Source of the DNA: Labrenzia sp. CE80
GTDB taxonomy: Bacteria; Pseudomonadota; Alphaproteobacteria; Rhizobiales; Stappiaceae
Reading direction: 5' to 3'
Assembly (NCBI RefSeq): GCF_009650605.1
Contig: NZ_WAJT01000002.1
Span: 496,001 to 560,000, forward strand
Length of the DNA: 64,000 nt
This document shows positions 44,296-52,296 of the stretch, piece by piece. How positions within the stretch are numbered: the stretch's first letter is position 1; every line of letters begins with the position of its first letter. The position numbers and the translations under genes are program-made. The notes beneath the pieces were generated by a model that saw nothing but the letters and a program-made list of their open reading frames with translations, did no database searches and was not told the DNA's origin.

Positions 44296-45249
44296 TTAGC
44301 CGATGACAGTAAACCGCCGCGGGTGAGTATTGATTTCGATCCCTTCCTCCAAAGGCTTGTGTGCCTTGAATTGGGCCTTAAGAAAGTCGACAAATGCACG
44401 CATGCTCGGCGCCATCCCGCGATGTGGGTGAAAGACAGCGTTAAAGTCGACTGATGGACCATGCCAGTTTGGCAAAACTGGTGCCAGGCGACCTGAAGCG
44501 ACATGCTCGCGAGCAAGCCAGGCGGGCAGAAGGGAAACTCCCATGCCTGCGAGCGTAAGGCTTAGCACGGCTTCATGATCCTTCACGCCAACGCGCGGGA
44601 GCAGGGTAACCACAGAGACTTCATTTTTTTCCCTCAGGTCGATCTGCAGCGGGCCGAAGCCAGTCCGGCTGGCAATAAAGGCGTGGCGTTCCAGCTCGGA
44701 AGGTTGCTCAATGGCACCGTTGGTGCCGAGGAACTCCGGCGAGGCAAACAGAAATTGACGGGACTGACCCAAAGGAACAGCGCACAGCGTGTCATCCTCA
44801 ATTGCGCCCTTGCGAACGGCCACATCGCAGCGTTCTTCGATCAAGTCGACTTTCCGGTTACAAAAGGTCACGTTGAGACGAATGTTTGGATAGCTCTCAA
44901 GGAACTTCGGGAGTAACGGCAAGGCAAACGATCTGCCAAGGGTTTCCGGCAAGCTGATGTTTAGCAAGCCGCTTGGGGACGATGTCATGGCCATCATGGC
45001 GGCGTCGGCTGCTCGGCCTTCGGCAATCAAACGGGCGCAGTATTCATAGTAGACGCGTCCGCTTTCGGTGACACCGATCTTTCGTGTGGTGCGGTGGATT
45101 AGTTTCAGGCTGAGCCGCTCTTCGAGTGCCGAGATCCTCCGGCTCACATTTGACTTAGACATTTTTAGCGCGTCAGCAGCAGTTGTGAAGCCGTTTTGCT
45201 CCACCACTGCGGCAAAAACCACCATGTCAGTGAGTAGCTCTGGATCCAT
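44296..45249 (-). CDS. LysR-type regulator of the TTT catabolic operon
   Basis: 317-residue LysR protein of the CrgA/DmlR-like group: LLTDMVVFAAVVEQNGFTTAADALKMSKSNVSRRISALEERL is the HTH, then LKLIHRTTRKIGVTESGRVYYEYC. The effector domain spans ~90-290. It is divergent from tctC (172 bases). Two long direct repeats in that gap, one covering its own start codon, suggest that it controls both itself and the TTT operon. Its 3' end lies 24 bases from the convergent GntR gene. Confidence 0.9.
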   Translation of the reverse strand: MDPELLTDMVVFAAVVEQNGFTTAADALKMSKSNVSRRISALEERLSLKLIHRTTRKIGVTESGRVYYEYCARLIAEGRAADAAMMAMTSSPSGLLNISLPETLGRSFALPLLPKFLESYPNIRLNVTFCNRKVDLIEERCDVAVRKGAIEDDTLCAVPLGQSRQFLFASPEFLGTNGAIEQPSELERHAFIASRTGFGPLQIDLREKNEVSVVTLLPRVGVKDHEAVLSLTLAGMGVSLLPAWLAREHVASGRLAPVLPNWHGPSVDFNAVFHPHRGMAPSMRAFVDFLKAQFKAHKPLEEGIEINTHPRRFTVIG

Positions 45250-45312
45250 ATTGTTTCACCCGTGCAACAAAATGTTCTCTGTCTCTATATTGTTTATCCC
45301 GTGCGCACAAAT
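45248..45312. promoter_or_regulatory. Tandem direct repeats, putative LysR operator
   Basis: Two 26-base imperfect direct repeats (45248-45273 and 45287-45312; 20 of 26 identical) start ATATTGTTT, share CCCGTGC and end in AAAT. Each pairs TTGT with a distal ACAA. Their starts are 39 bases apart. The first overlaps the LysR start codon. Confidence 0.6.
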
Positions 45313-45420
45313 AAACTCTCATGGATCGGTCAGCCGACATAAAGTCTATAATATTGCATAATGCAGAAAATATCGATTTCTGCCCTGTGTGCGTTGGCCG
45401 GCGACTATGGGAGGACGTCA

Positions 45421-46404
45421 ATGAATAGGAAGTTCGTTCGTACACTCTTGGGTGGCGCTGCAATGGTCGCAGCTGTCGTCTTGGGTTCAGCCGGAAATGC
45501 AAGCGCTGTTGAATTGCCTTGCTCAACGGCCAAGTTGGTCGTGCCTTGGGGAGCAGGCGGGGGCACCGGTGTGATCTTCGGCATTTTCGAAAAGGCGATT
45601 GACGCGTCCGATGCACCGGTCAAGGTCAAGGTCGTTACCGTTCCAGGTCAGGGTGGTGCCAAGGGAGCAAAGGAAGCCCACGCAGCAAAGCCAGACGGAT
45701 GTACGCTGTTTGCGATCCATCAGCATCTGGTCGTGAACTATATCAACGGTGTGACTGATTTCAGCTGGGAGGGGTTTGAACCGGTCGCAATGTTGACTGA
45801 CACGCCGGAAATCATTGGCGCTGGTGGTCATGTTGAGTTTGATGATCTGGAAGGAATGCTGGCGGCTGCGAAGGCAAAGCCGGGTGAAATCCCGACAGGT
45901 GTTTCCATGGGGGCGACCAGCCACTTCCTTTGGATCATGCTTGGCGCAAAAACCGGAACGGACTACCAATATGTCCCGTTTCAGGGTGGCACAGCCGGTC
46001 GCATCACAGGGCTACTCAACGGATCCATCGATCTCGGCGGCATTAATATGGCCGCAGCACGCACCCAAAGGGATGATGGCAATCTGAAGGCCTTCGCGAT
46101 CGCCGCTGAGGAAAGAAACCCGCTGATACCTGACGTTCCGACATTGAAGGAACTGGGCGTGGATATGACTTACTCTTTGACCAGAGGTGTCATGCTGCCA
46201 AAGGGAACTCCGCCAGAAATTGTTGAGTATTGGGCTGACGTCTTTAAGGGGCCGACCGAAGACAAGGAATTTGTCGACGCGCAGGCCGCCAAAGGCACTT
46301 CGGTCGTCTATCTCGGCCCGGAAGACTATGAGAATTGGTGGAAGAGCACAGAGCAGGAATTCCTTGACGCTGCCAAGTCTCTGAAAGTTGGCCGTTTCCA
46401 GTAG
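45421..46404 (+). CDS. tctC: Tripartite tricarboxylate transporter binding protein (TctC type)
   Basis: Periplasmic receptor of a TTT uptake system. The signal peptide runs to about residue 29 (GNASA-VE). The TctC fold is visible in LVVPWGAGGGTGVIFGIFEKAI (the usual PGGGTD motif reads GAGGGTG), QGGAKGAKEAHAAKPDGCTL and PFQGGTAGRITGLLNGSIDLGGIN. GGGAGGACGTCA sits just before ATG 45421. Two hairpins separate it from tctB, which may keep the receptor at higher levels than the permeases. The ligand is probably a carboxylate. Confidence 0.92.
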   Translation: MNRKFVRTLLGGAAMVAAVVLGSAGNASAVELPCSTAKLVVPWGAGGGTGVIFGIFEKAIDASDAPVKVKVVTVPGQGGAKGAKEAHAAKPDGCTLFAIHQHLVVNYINGVTDFSWEGFEPVAMLTDTPEIIGAGGHVEFDDLEGMLAAAKAKPGEIPTGVSMGATSHFLWIMLGAKTGTDYQYVPFQGGTAGRITGLLNGSIDLGGINMAAARTQRDDGNLKAFAIAAEERNPLIPDVPTLKELGVDMTYSLTRGVMLPKGTPPEIVEYWADVFKGPTEDKEFVDAQAAKGTSVVYLGPEDYENWWKSTEQEFLDAAKSLKVGRFQ

Positions 46405-46405
46405 T

Positions 46406-46477
46406 TGGAAAGGCCTTTGAGATAGGCTTTCCATCAGACCACATGGACTGGATCACGGCTTATGAAGGCCGTGGTCC
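46406..46477 (+). terminator. Two stem-loops between tctC and tctB (partial terminator / mRNA stabiliser)
   Basis: The first hairpin (46406-46433) has TGGAAAG/CTTTCCA plus CCT/AGG with one bulge. The second (46450-46477) has a 10-bp stem GGATCACGGC/GCCGTGGTCC including one G-T pair and is followed by TTCTTCT. The operon clearly continues past them, so they probably act as an attenuator or 3' stabiliser. Confidence 0.65.
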
Positions 46478-46495
46478 TTCTTCTCGGAAATTAAA

Positions 46496-46981
46496 ATGTC
46501 ATTGAATCGAGACGCTCTAATAGCGGTGTTCTTGCTGCTGATATGTGCCGTGATGTTCGTCGCCTCGATGAACTTGCCAGCGGCAATGTTCGGCCAAATG
46601 TCCCCGGCACTATGGCCGCGGATTATTTTGGTTCCACTCACTATTCTATCCGCGCTGCTCCTCATCAAGTCGCAGCGAATGCCAATTGAGCAATCGGTGC
46701 CCTCCAAAGAGTCAGCATCAAAATGGTGGGAGCACAACAAAAACCCGATCATTTGCTTTGCGCTGTTCTTTTTGTTTCTCAGCACGATGCCGGTCACCGG
46801 CATGTTGTTGGGTGGATTGCTCTATGTATTTCTTACTCTGTGTGTTTTGGGTGGTTGGGAGTCGCGCAAACTGTTGTTGCACGCTGCAATCTCTCTCGTC
46901 TTTGTCGTTGGCATGTGGGCAATCTTCACCCAGTTGCTTGGCGTTTTGTTGCCTGAGGGCGAACTCCTGAGGGTGTATTGA
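46496..46981 (+). CDS. tctB: TTT transporter small membrane subunit (TctB type)
   Basis: 161-residue four-segment membrane protein: segments near 8-28, 40-60, 82-118 and 125-150. It matches the DUF1468/TctB layout, including FGQMSPALWPRIILVPLTILSALLLIKS after the first segment. It lies between tctC and tctA, 4 bases before the latter. ATG 46496 follows CGGAAATTAAA. Confidence 0.88.
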   Translation: MSLNRDALIAVFLLLICAVMFVASMNLPAAMFGQMSPALWPRIILVPLTILSALLLIKSQRMPIEQSVPSKESASKWWEHNKNPIICFALFFLFLSTMPVTGMLLGGLLYVFLTLCVLGGWESRKLLLHAAISLVFVVGMWAIFTQLLGVLLPEGELLRVY

Positions 46982-46985
46982 CACA

Positions 46986-48647
46986 ATGGGCTTGTTTGAA
47001 AACCTTGCCTCAGCGGCACCCGAACTTTTCACCATCAAGACGATGATCTTGATGATGGTCGGAACGATGGCCGGCCTTGTCGCCGGTGCAATTCCCGGCT
47101 TCACGATTGCGATGGCAGTCGTATTGGTTCTTCCCTTCACCTTCTCCATGTCGCCTGTCGAAGGCTTGGCGACAATGATCGCTGTCTACGTTGGGGGCTT
47201 GTCCGGCGGACTGATGTCGGGAATTTTGACCGGAATTCCCGGTACGCCGTCGTCGGTTGCGACGACGTTTGACGGTTACCCGATGGCGCGTAGCGGTAAA
47301 CCCGGATTGGCGCTTGGCATTGGGGTGTGGTCGTCATTCTTTGGCGGCGTTATCGCGTCTGTCGTGCTGATGGTGGTTGCGCCGCAGCTGGCCTTGATCG
47401 GCCTGGAATTTCAGCCTGTAGATTATTTCTCCCTGATCCTCTTTGCCTTGACGGTGACAGCTAGCATGGCTGGTGATCAGATTTTGAAAGGCTTGATAGC
47501 GGCTCTTCTCGGTCTGCTGATCTCGACCATCGGCAGTGATGTGGTTTTTGGGCTCCCTCGTTTTAACTTCGGTGTAGATGCGGCGGCACAAGGCTTCGCA
47601 TTCCTACCTGTCCTCGTTGGGCTGTTCGCTTTCAGCAGGCTGTTGGGAGATGTGCGCACGTCGGAGAAAGCTCATCAGCGTCTTGGCGGTGATGAGGCTC
47701 ATGCCGTCCATATTGATTACCTCGGATCAGCGCGCGAAGTGCTGCGCCGTTGGGGCAATGTGGTTCGCTCGTCTCTAATCGGCGTTTTTGTTGGTGTTCT
47801 TCCCGCTGCTGGAAGCACGATCTCGAATATTCTTGCCTATGATCAGGCCAAAAAGACGAGCAAAGAGTCCGGCAAGTTCGGAACTGGTGCAATTGATGGC
47901 ATCATTGCCCCTGAATCCGCAAACAATGCCACAGCAGGTGGGGCACTTATCGTGATGATGGCGCTGGGTTTACCAGGCGACATCATGACCGCAATCATGC
48001 TCGGGGCATTGCTGATCCATGATGTAATCCCGAGCCCGTCTTTTATTACTGACGAACCACAGATCGCGTATTCGATATTTCTGGCGTTCTTTGTGGCCAA
48101 CTTCATGATGTTGTTCATGCAGTCCTTCACGTTACGGGCCTTTGTGCATGTGACGAAAGTGAAGATGTATATGCTAACGGCTGTGATCCTGTTCTACTGC
48201 TCCGTCGGCATTTTCTCGCTGAACAACGTTACTTACGACATGTGGACGTTGTTCATCTTCGGGATCATCGGATTTGTTATTCGAGCTCTCGGGTTCCCAA
48301 TCGTTCCGATGGTTCTGGGCGTGGTGCTCGGCGGGATCGCCGAGGCGCGGCTCAGTCAGGTGTTCGCAAGGTCCGACGACATCATGGTATTCATCAGCCG
48401 CCCCTGGTCCTTGTTCTTCCTGTTGCTCGGCTGCTTCTCTCTGTTGTTCCCCCACTATCAGAAGCATATGAAAACTGCCCCCTGGGCAAGGTTCTTCGTG
48501 CCCGCCTTGCTGATTGTCCAGTCGATACCGGTGTTCATGATGCCTGGTGTAGTCCGGCCATCTGTTGCGCTCATCATGTTCGTGACGGGAGGCGTGATGC
48601 TGGCCTACCGGTTGAAATATCGGAATGAAGCACCGGCAAACGAATAA
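46986..48647 (+). CDS. tctA: TTT transporter large membrane subunit (TctA type)
   Basis: 553-residue large permease. Family hallmarks are VAGAIPGFTIAMAVVLVLPFTFSMSP, GGLSGGLMSGILTGIPGTPSSVATTFDGYPMARSGKPGLALG (split in context), GVLPAAGSTISNILAYDQAKKTSK and PESANNATAGGALIVMMALGLPGD. Around 11 hydrophobic segments follow. It completes the tctC-tctB-tctA trio and is followed 40 bases on by an SDR gene. Confidence 0.94.
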   Translation: MGLFENLASAAPELFTIKTMILMMVGTMAGLVAGAIPGFTIAMAVVLVLPFTFSMSPVEGLATMIAVYVGGLSGGLMSGILTGIPGTPSSVATTFDGYPMARSGKPGLALGIGVWSSFFGGVIASVVLMVVAPQLALIGLEFQPVDYFSLILFALTVTASMAGDQILKGLIAALLGLLISTIGSDVVFGLPRFNFGVDAAAQGFAFLPVLVGLFAFSRLLGDVRTSEKAHQRLGGDEAHAVHIDYLGSAREVLRRWGNVVRSSLIGVFVGVLPAAGSTISNILAYDQAKKTSKESGKFGTGAIDGIIAPESANNATAGGALIVMMALGLPGDIMTAIMLGALLIHDVIPSPSFITDEPQIAYSIFLAFFVANFMMLFMQSFTLRAFVHVTKVKMYMLTAVILFYCSVGIFSLNNVTYDMWTLFIFGIIGFVIRALGFPIVPMVLGVVLGGIAEARLSQVFARSDDIMVFISRPWSLFFLLLGCFSLLFPHYQKHMKTAPWARFFVPALLIVQSIPVFMMPGVVRPSVALIMFVTGGVMLAYRLKYRNEAPANE

Positions 48648-48687
48648 TCCAAACACACAAACTAGAATTTTATCAGGAGTAGCACTC

Positions 48688-49473
48688 ATGGATTTGGGAA
48701 TCCGCGGTAAAACCGCATTGGTCCTCGGAGCATCTCAGGGACTCGGGCGGGCTATCGCAGAGAAGCTTGCTGCTGAGGGCGCCAATCTCGTTCTAACATC
48801 GCGTAATGCTGAGAAGTTGCAGGCTTTGGCCAGTGAGTTGGCTGCAAAGTTTGGAGTCTCCGCAAAGCCTGTTGCTGTTGATCTGTCCGACGCCGATGCG
48901 GTTGCCCGTTTTTGCGACCAAGTTCGTGACGAAATAAAGCCAGACATCTTGCTGAACAACGCAGGCGGTCCTCCGCCCTCGCCTTCACTGGGTGTTTCCG
49001 GAGATGTTTGGCAACGCTCAGCGCAAACGCTTCTGTTCAGCCTCTTTCAGATTACCGAAGCTGCGGTTGTTTCGATGAAAGAGCGTCAATGGGGCCGAAT
49101 TCTTGCCATCGGATCTTCTGGCGTCATTCAGCCGATCCCGAATTTGGCCGTCTCAAACACCATCCGGGGCGCAATGGCGGGTTTTTGTAAAACCTTGTCG
49201 GCTGAGGTCGCTGGAGACGGCATTACCGTAAACATGATCCTGCCCGGGAAAATCGATACTGATCGCGTGGGCCAGCTGGATACGGCTCGTGCAGGGCGCG
49301 AGGGAAAATCTCTAGAGCAGGTTCGCACCGAGATTGCCGCGTCACTTCCAGCAAAACGATATGGACGACCTGATGAGTTTGCCAGCGTCGCCGCATTCCT
49401 CATGAGCGATCCCGCAGGTTACGTCACCGGGCAAATGACCCGTGTCGACGGCGGCATGATCAAGAGTATTTAG
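48688..49473 (+). CDS. Short-chain dehydrogenase/reductase of the TTT operon
   Basis: 261-residue SDR. The cofactor motif is VLGASQGLGRAIAEKLAAEG and the NNAG motif reads LLNNAGGPPP. The usual catalytic Tyr-x3-Lys is not obvious: where YxxSK is expected the sequence reads SNTIRGAMAGFCK, with Ser in GSSGVIQP intact. Related 'YkvO-like' SDRs share this variation. CAGGAGTAGCACTC precedes ATG 48688. It probably oxidises or reduces an intermediate of the imported acid, but the missing Tyr leaves this open. Confidence 0.85.
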   Translation: MDLGIRGKTALVLGASQGLGRAIAEKLAAEGANLVLTSRNAEKLQALASELAAKFGVSAKPVAVDLSDADAVARFCDQVRDEIKPDILLNNAGGPPPSPSLGVSGDVWQRSAQTLLFSLFQITEAAVVSMKERQWGRILAIGSSGVIQPIPNLAVSNTIRGAMAGFCKTLSAEVAGDGITVNMILPGKIDTDRVGQLDTARAGREGKSLEQVRTEIAASLPAKRYGRPDEFASVAAFLMSDPAGYVTGQMTRVDGGMIKSI

Positions 49474-49490
49474 CAAAAAAGGGGACACAT

Positions 49491-51215
49491 ATGTCCAAAG
49501 CATTGGAAACAAAGTCTTCTGCAGACCAAGCTGCGCCGTCGCGCAGTGGTGGGCGCATTCTCGCAGATCAACTGGCACTGCTTGGCGCCGATAAGGTTTT
49601 TTGCGTCCCAGGTGAGAGCTTTCTTGGTCTGTTGGAGGGGCTATACGCCCACCAAAACGTCATTCAGGTGATCTCATGCCGACATGAATCAGGTGCAGCC
49701 AACATGGCGGATGCATACGGCAAAATGACTGGATTGCCCGGAATCGTCGCTGTTACACGCGGACCTGGAGCGACGAACGCCTCCAACGGGGTTCACACGG
49801 CTTATCAGGATTCTACGCCAATGATCGTTCTCATTGGTCAGGTGGGGCGATCGATGATGGACCGCGAAGCGTTTCAGGAAATGGACTACCGTCGCATGTT
49901 TGGCGAAATGGCCAAATGGGTTGCGCAGATTGATGATGCCACCAGGATTCCTGAGTATTTGTCACGGGCGTGGAAGGTTGCTCTGTCCGGGCGTCCAGGG
50001 CCTGTGGTTCTGGCATTGCCGGAAGATATGCTTACTGACGAAGTGATTGCGGCTGATTTGAAACCAACGCCTCTACCGAAAGCAGCTCCTCAGCCATCGG
50101 CTATGGTGGATATGGTGCGTATGCTTCAGGCAGCCGAAAAACCACTCCTGGTTGTTGGTGGGCCAGGGTGGAACCAAGCGTGTTGTGAGAAAGCGGTTGC
50201 CGTCTCCGAGAAATTTGGACTTCCGGTTGCCACATCCTTCCGTTGCCAGGATTATTTCGACAATAGTCACGCAAACTATGTCGGTGTAATTGGCATCGCG
50301 CCCTCTCCAAAACTGCGAAAGCGGGTGATGGACGAGGTCGATCTGATGATCGCGGTCGGCCCGCGGTTTGGGGAGATGACGACTCAAGGCTACACTTTGC
50401 TGGACATTCCGACCCCACAGATGAAGCTCGTTCATGTCCATCCGGGCGCAGAAGAACTGGGACAGGTTTACGCGCCGGACCTGTCAATCGTGTCATCGCC
50501 TGAAGCGTTTCTGGACGCGGCCCTACAGTTGGAGCATTCGGACTGTTCCCGAAAATGGGAGGACTGGCTCTCTGTCCAAAATGCGGACTACAAGGCCTTC
50601 CTGAAACCTACAGAAGTCCCCGGCGACGTGAATATGTCGGAGGTCATCAAGCACATCACCGATACCATGCCGTCAGATACGATTATCTCAAACGGTGCTG
50701 GCAACTACACGGTCTGGGTTCATCGCTTTCACAAGCACACTGACTATCGAACTCAGTTGGCGCCCACGAGCGGATCAATGGGGTATAGCCAACCGGCTGC
50801 AATCGCCGCAAAGCTGATTGATCCCTCTCGAGAGGTGATCAGCTTGGCAGGCGATGGCTGCTTCATGATGGCTGGTCAGGAATTGGCGACCGCCAAACAA
50901 TATGGGGCCGACGTCATCTACATTGTCGTCAACAATGGAATGTTCGGGACGATCCGGATGCACCAGGAACGGAACCATCCGGGTCATGTCATCGCGACCG
51001 AACTGGTCAATCCAGACTTTGTGACCTTTGCCAAGGCCTTTGGCATTGACGGCGAAAGAGTAGATCGCACTGACGCGTTCCCGGAGGCTCTGAAGCGGGC
51101 AAGGAAAGCCAAGGGCGGATACCTCATCGAGATCGTTGTTGATGCCGAAGCCCTTACACCAAGCCAGTCGCTTTCGGATGCTCGCCGGCAGGGCGAAGCG
51201 GCGTTGACGAATTAA
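49491..51215 (+). CDS. Thiamine-diphosphate-dependent enzyme (2-oxoacid decarboxylase/carboligase type)
   Basis: 574-residue ThDP enzyme of the acetolactate synthase/benzoylformate decarboxylase superfamily. The N-terminal Pyr domain has the catalytic Glu in CRHESGAANMADAYGKMTG and GPGATNASNGVHTAYQDSTPMIVLIGQ. The PP domain has the ThDP/Mg motif GDGCFMMAGQELATAKQYGADVIYIVVNNGMFG (GDG...NN, split in context). A central FAD-like domain lies between. No regulatory subunit gene is near, so biosynthetic acetolactate synthase is unlikely. With an SDR upstream and an aldehyde dehydrogenase downstream, decarboxylation of a 2-oxo acid is a reasonable inference. Confidence 0.9.
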   Translation: MSKALETKSSADQAAPSRSGGRILADQLALLGADKVFCVPGESFLGLLEGLYAHQNVIQVISCRHESGAANMADAYGKMTGLPGIVAVTRGPGATNASNGVHTAYQDSTPMIVLIGQVGRSMMDREAFQEMDYRRMFGEMAKWVAQIDDATRIPEYLSRAWKVALSGRPGPVVLALPEDMLTDEVIAADLKPTPLPKAAPQPSAMVDMVRMLQAAEKPLLVVGGPGWNQACCEKAVAVSEKFGLPVATSFRCQDYFDNSHANYVGVIGIAPSPKLRKRVMDEVDLMIAVGPRFGEMTTQGYTLLDIPTPQMKLVHVHPGAEELGQVYAPDLSIVSSPEAFLDAALQLEHSDCSRKWEDWLSVQNADYKAFLKPTEVPGDVNMSEVIKHITDTMPSDTIISNGAGNYTVWVHRFHKHTDYRTQLAPTSGSMGYSQPAAIAAKLIDPSREVISLAGDGCFMMAGQELATAKQYGADVIYIVVNNGMFGTIRMHQERNHPGHVIATELVNPDFVTFAKAFGIDGERVDRTDAFPEALKRARKAKGGYLIEIVVDAEALTPSQSLSDARRQGEAALTN

Positions 51216-51247
51216 GTCTTCCCAAACTGGGAAAAGGAAATTTTTGA

Positions 51248-51601
51248 ATGATTGTCGAACAACGCACCTACTCACTCCACATCGGCGCGGTTCCAGAATA
51301 CTTGAAGCTCTACGAAGAGGAGGGGCTCGCGATTCAGCGGCCAATCCTTGGACGTATGGTCGGCTACTTCTCAACGGAAATTGGTGCTTTGCATCAGATC
51401 ATCCATATGTGGGCTTACAAAGATTTGGCCGAACGGTCGGAACGACGGGCCATTTTGACTGCGGACCCGCGCTGGAAAGAGTACGCCAAGAAAACTCGAC
51501 CGCTTCAAATCAGCCAAGAAAACAAGATCCTCATCCCCGCGCCATTCAGTCCTTGGGCAATAGATGACCCTGCATTGGATTTGGCCGCGCTCAAATCCTG
51601 A
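51248..51601 (+). CDS. NIPSNAP-family protein (TTT-operon copy)
   Basis: 117-residue NIPSNAP protein: IVEQRTYSLHIGAVPEYLKLYEEEGLAIQ, GYFSTEIGALHQIIHMWAYKDLAERSERRAILTADPRW, ending in an ALDLAALKS tail. Same family as the protein at 39290-39616, but diverged. GGGAAAAGGAAATTTTTGA precedes ATG 51248. It lies between the ThDP enzyme and the GST genes, in one transcript by spacing. Biochemical role unknown. Confidence 0.85.
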   Translation: MIVEQRTYSLHIGAVPEYLKLYEEEGLAIQRPILGRMVGYFSTEIGALHQIIHMWAYKDLAERSERRAILTADPRWKEYAKKTRPLQISQENKILIPAPFSPWAIDDPALDLAALKS

Positions 51602-51638
51602 TTCCCAGATATCAATGTAAAAGACGAGGAGAACTCTC

Positions 51639-52268
51639 GTGATCGATCTCTACACTTGGACGACGCCAAATGGGCGCAAAGTCTCGATCCTGCTTGAAGA
51701 ACTGGGCGTTGATTATACCGTTCATCCGATCAACATCAGCCAAGGCGATCAGAAAACGCCAGAATTTCTGGAAATCGGACCGAACAACAAGATCCCGGCG
51801 ATCGTCGATCAGGACAGTGGTCTGAAGTTGATGGAGTCGGGCGCCATCATGATTCATTTGGCCGATAAATACGGAAAATTCATTGCATCTGACGGTGAGC
51901 AGCGGAGCCGTACGATCGAGTGGTTGATGTGGCAGATGGGCGGATTGGGTCCAATGCTCGGGCAGGCGCATCATTACCTGCATTTCAACCCAGGCAAGGC
52001 CGAGTATGCAGAAGAACGCTTTAGTGCAGAAGTCCGTCGTCTTTATGGTGTTTTGGACAAACGTCTGGAGGGTCGAGACTACATTGTGGACGATTACTCC
52101 ATTGCAGATATGGCGTGCTGGCCTTGGGTATCTCGCTACGAGTGGCAGGGAATAGATCTGGCCGACTTTGCGAATGTACGTGCCTGGTATCAGCGTATCC
52201 TTGCGCGCCCTGCAGTCCAAAAGGGATATCATGTGCCGAAGGTGATGGGCGAGATTCCTGCCGGTTGA
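51639..52268 (+). CDS. Glutathione S-transferase, Nu/YfcG-like
   Basis: 209-residue GST with a thioredoxin-like N-terminal domain (IDLYTWTTPNGRKVSILLEEL) and all-helical C-terminal half. TPNGRKVSI and GPNNKIPAIVD, plus MESGAIMIHLADKYG, place it with the E. coli YfcG/YghU Nu-class, which use Thr/Asn rather than Cys/Tyr and have disulfide reductase activity. The start is GTG 51639 after GAGGAGA. In this operon it may process a glutathione adduct or protect an aldehyde step; that is inference. Confidence 0.9.
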   Translation: MIDLYTWTTPNGRKVSILLEELGVDYTVHPINISQGDQKTPEFLEIGPNNKIPAIVDQDSGLKLMESGAIMIHLADKYGKFIASDGEQRSRTIEWLMWQMGGLGPMLGQAHHYLHFNPGKAEYAEERFSAEVRRLYGVLDKRLEGRDYIVDDYSIADMACWPWVSRYEWQGIDLADFANVRAWYQRILARPAVQKGYHVPKVMGEIPAG

Positions 52269-52296
52269 GGCGCGTTATTGTTAGGAAAGTGATTTA

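Noticed and set aside
49491..51215. Acetolactate synthase large subunit or sulfoacetaldehyde acetyltransferase
   Set aside because: No regulatory subunit gene is nearby and the N-terminus does not match Xsc; only superfamily membership is safe.
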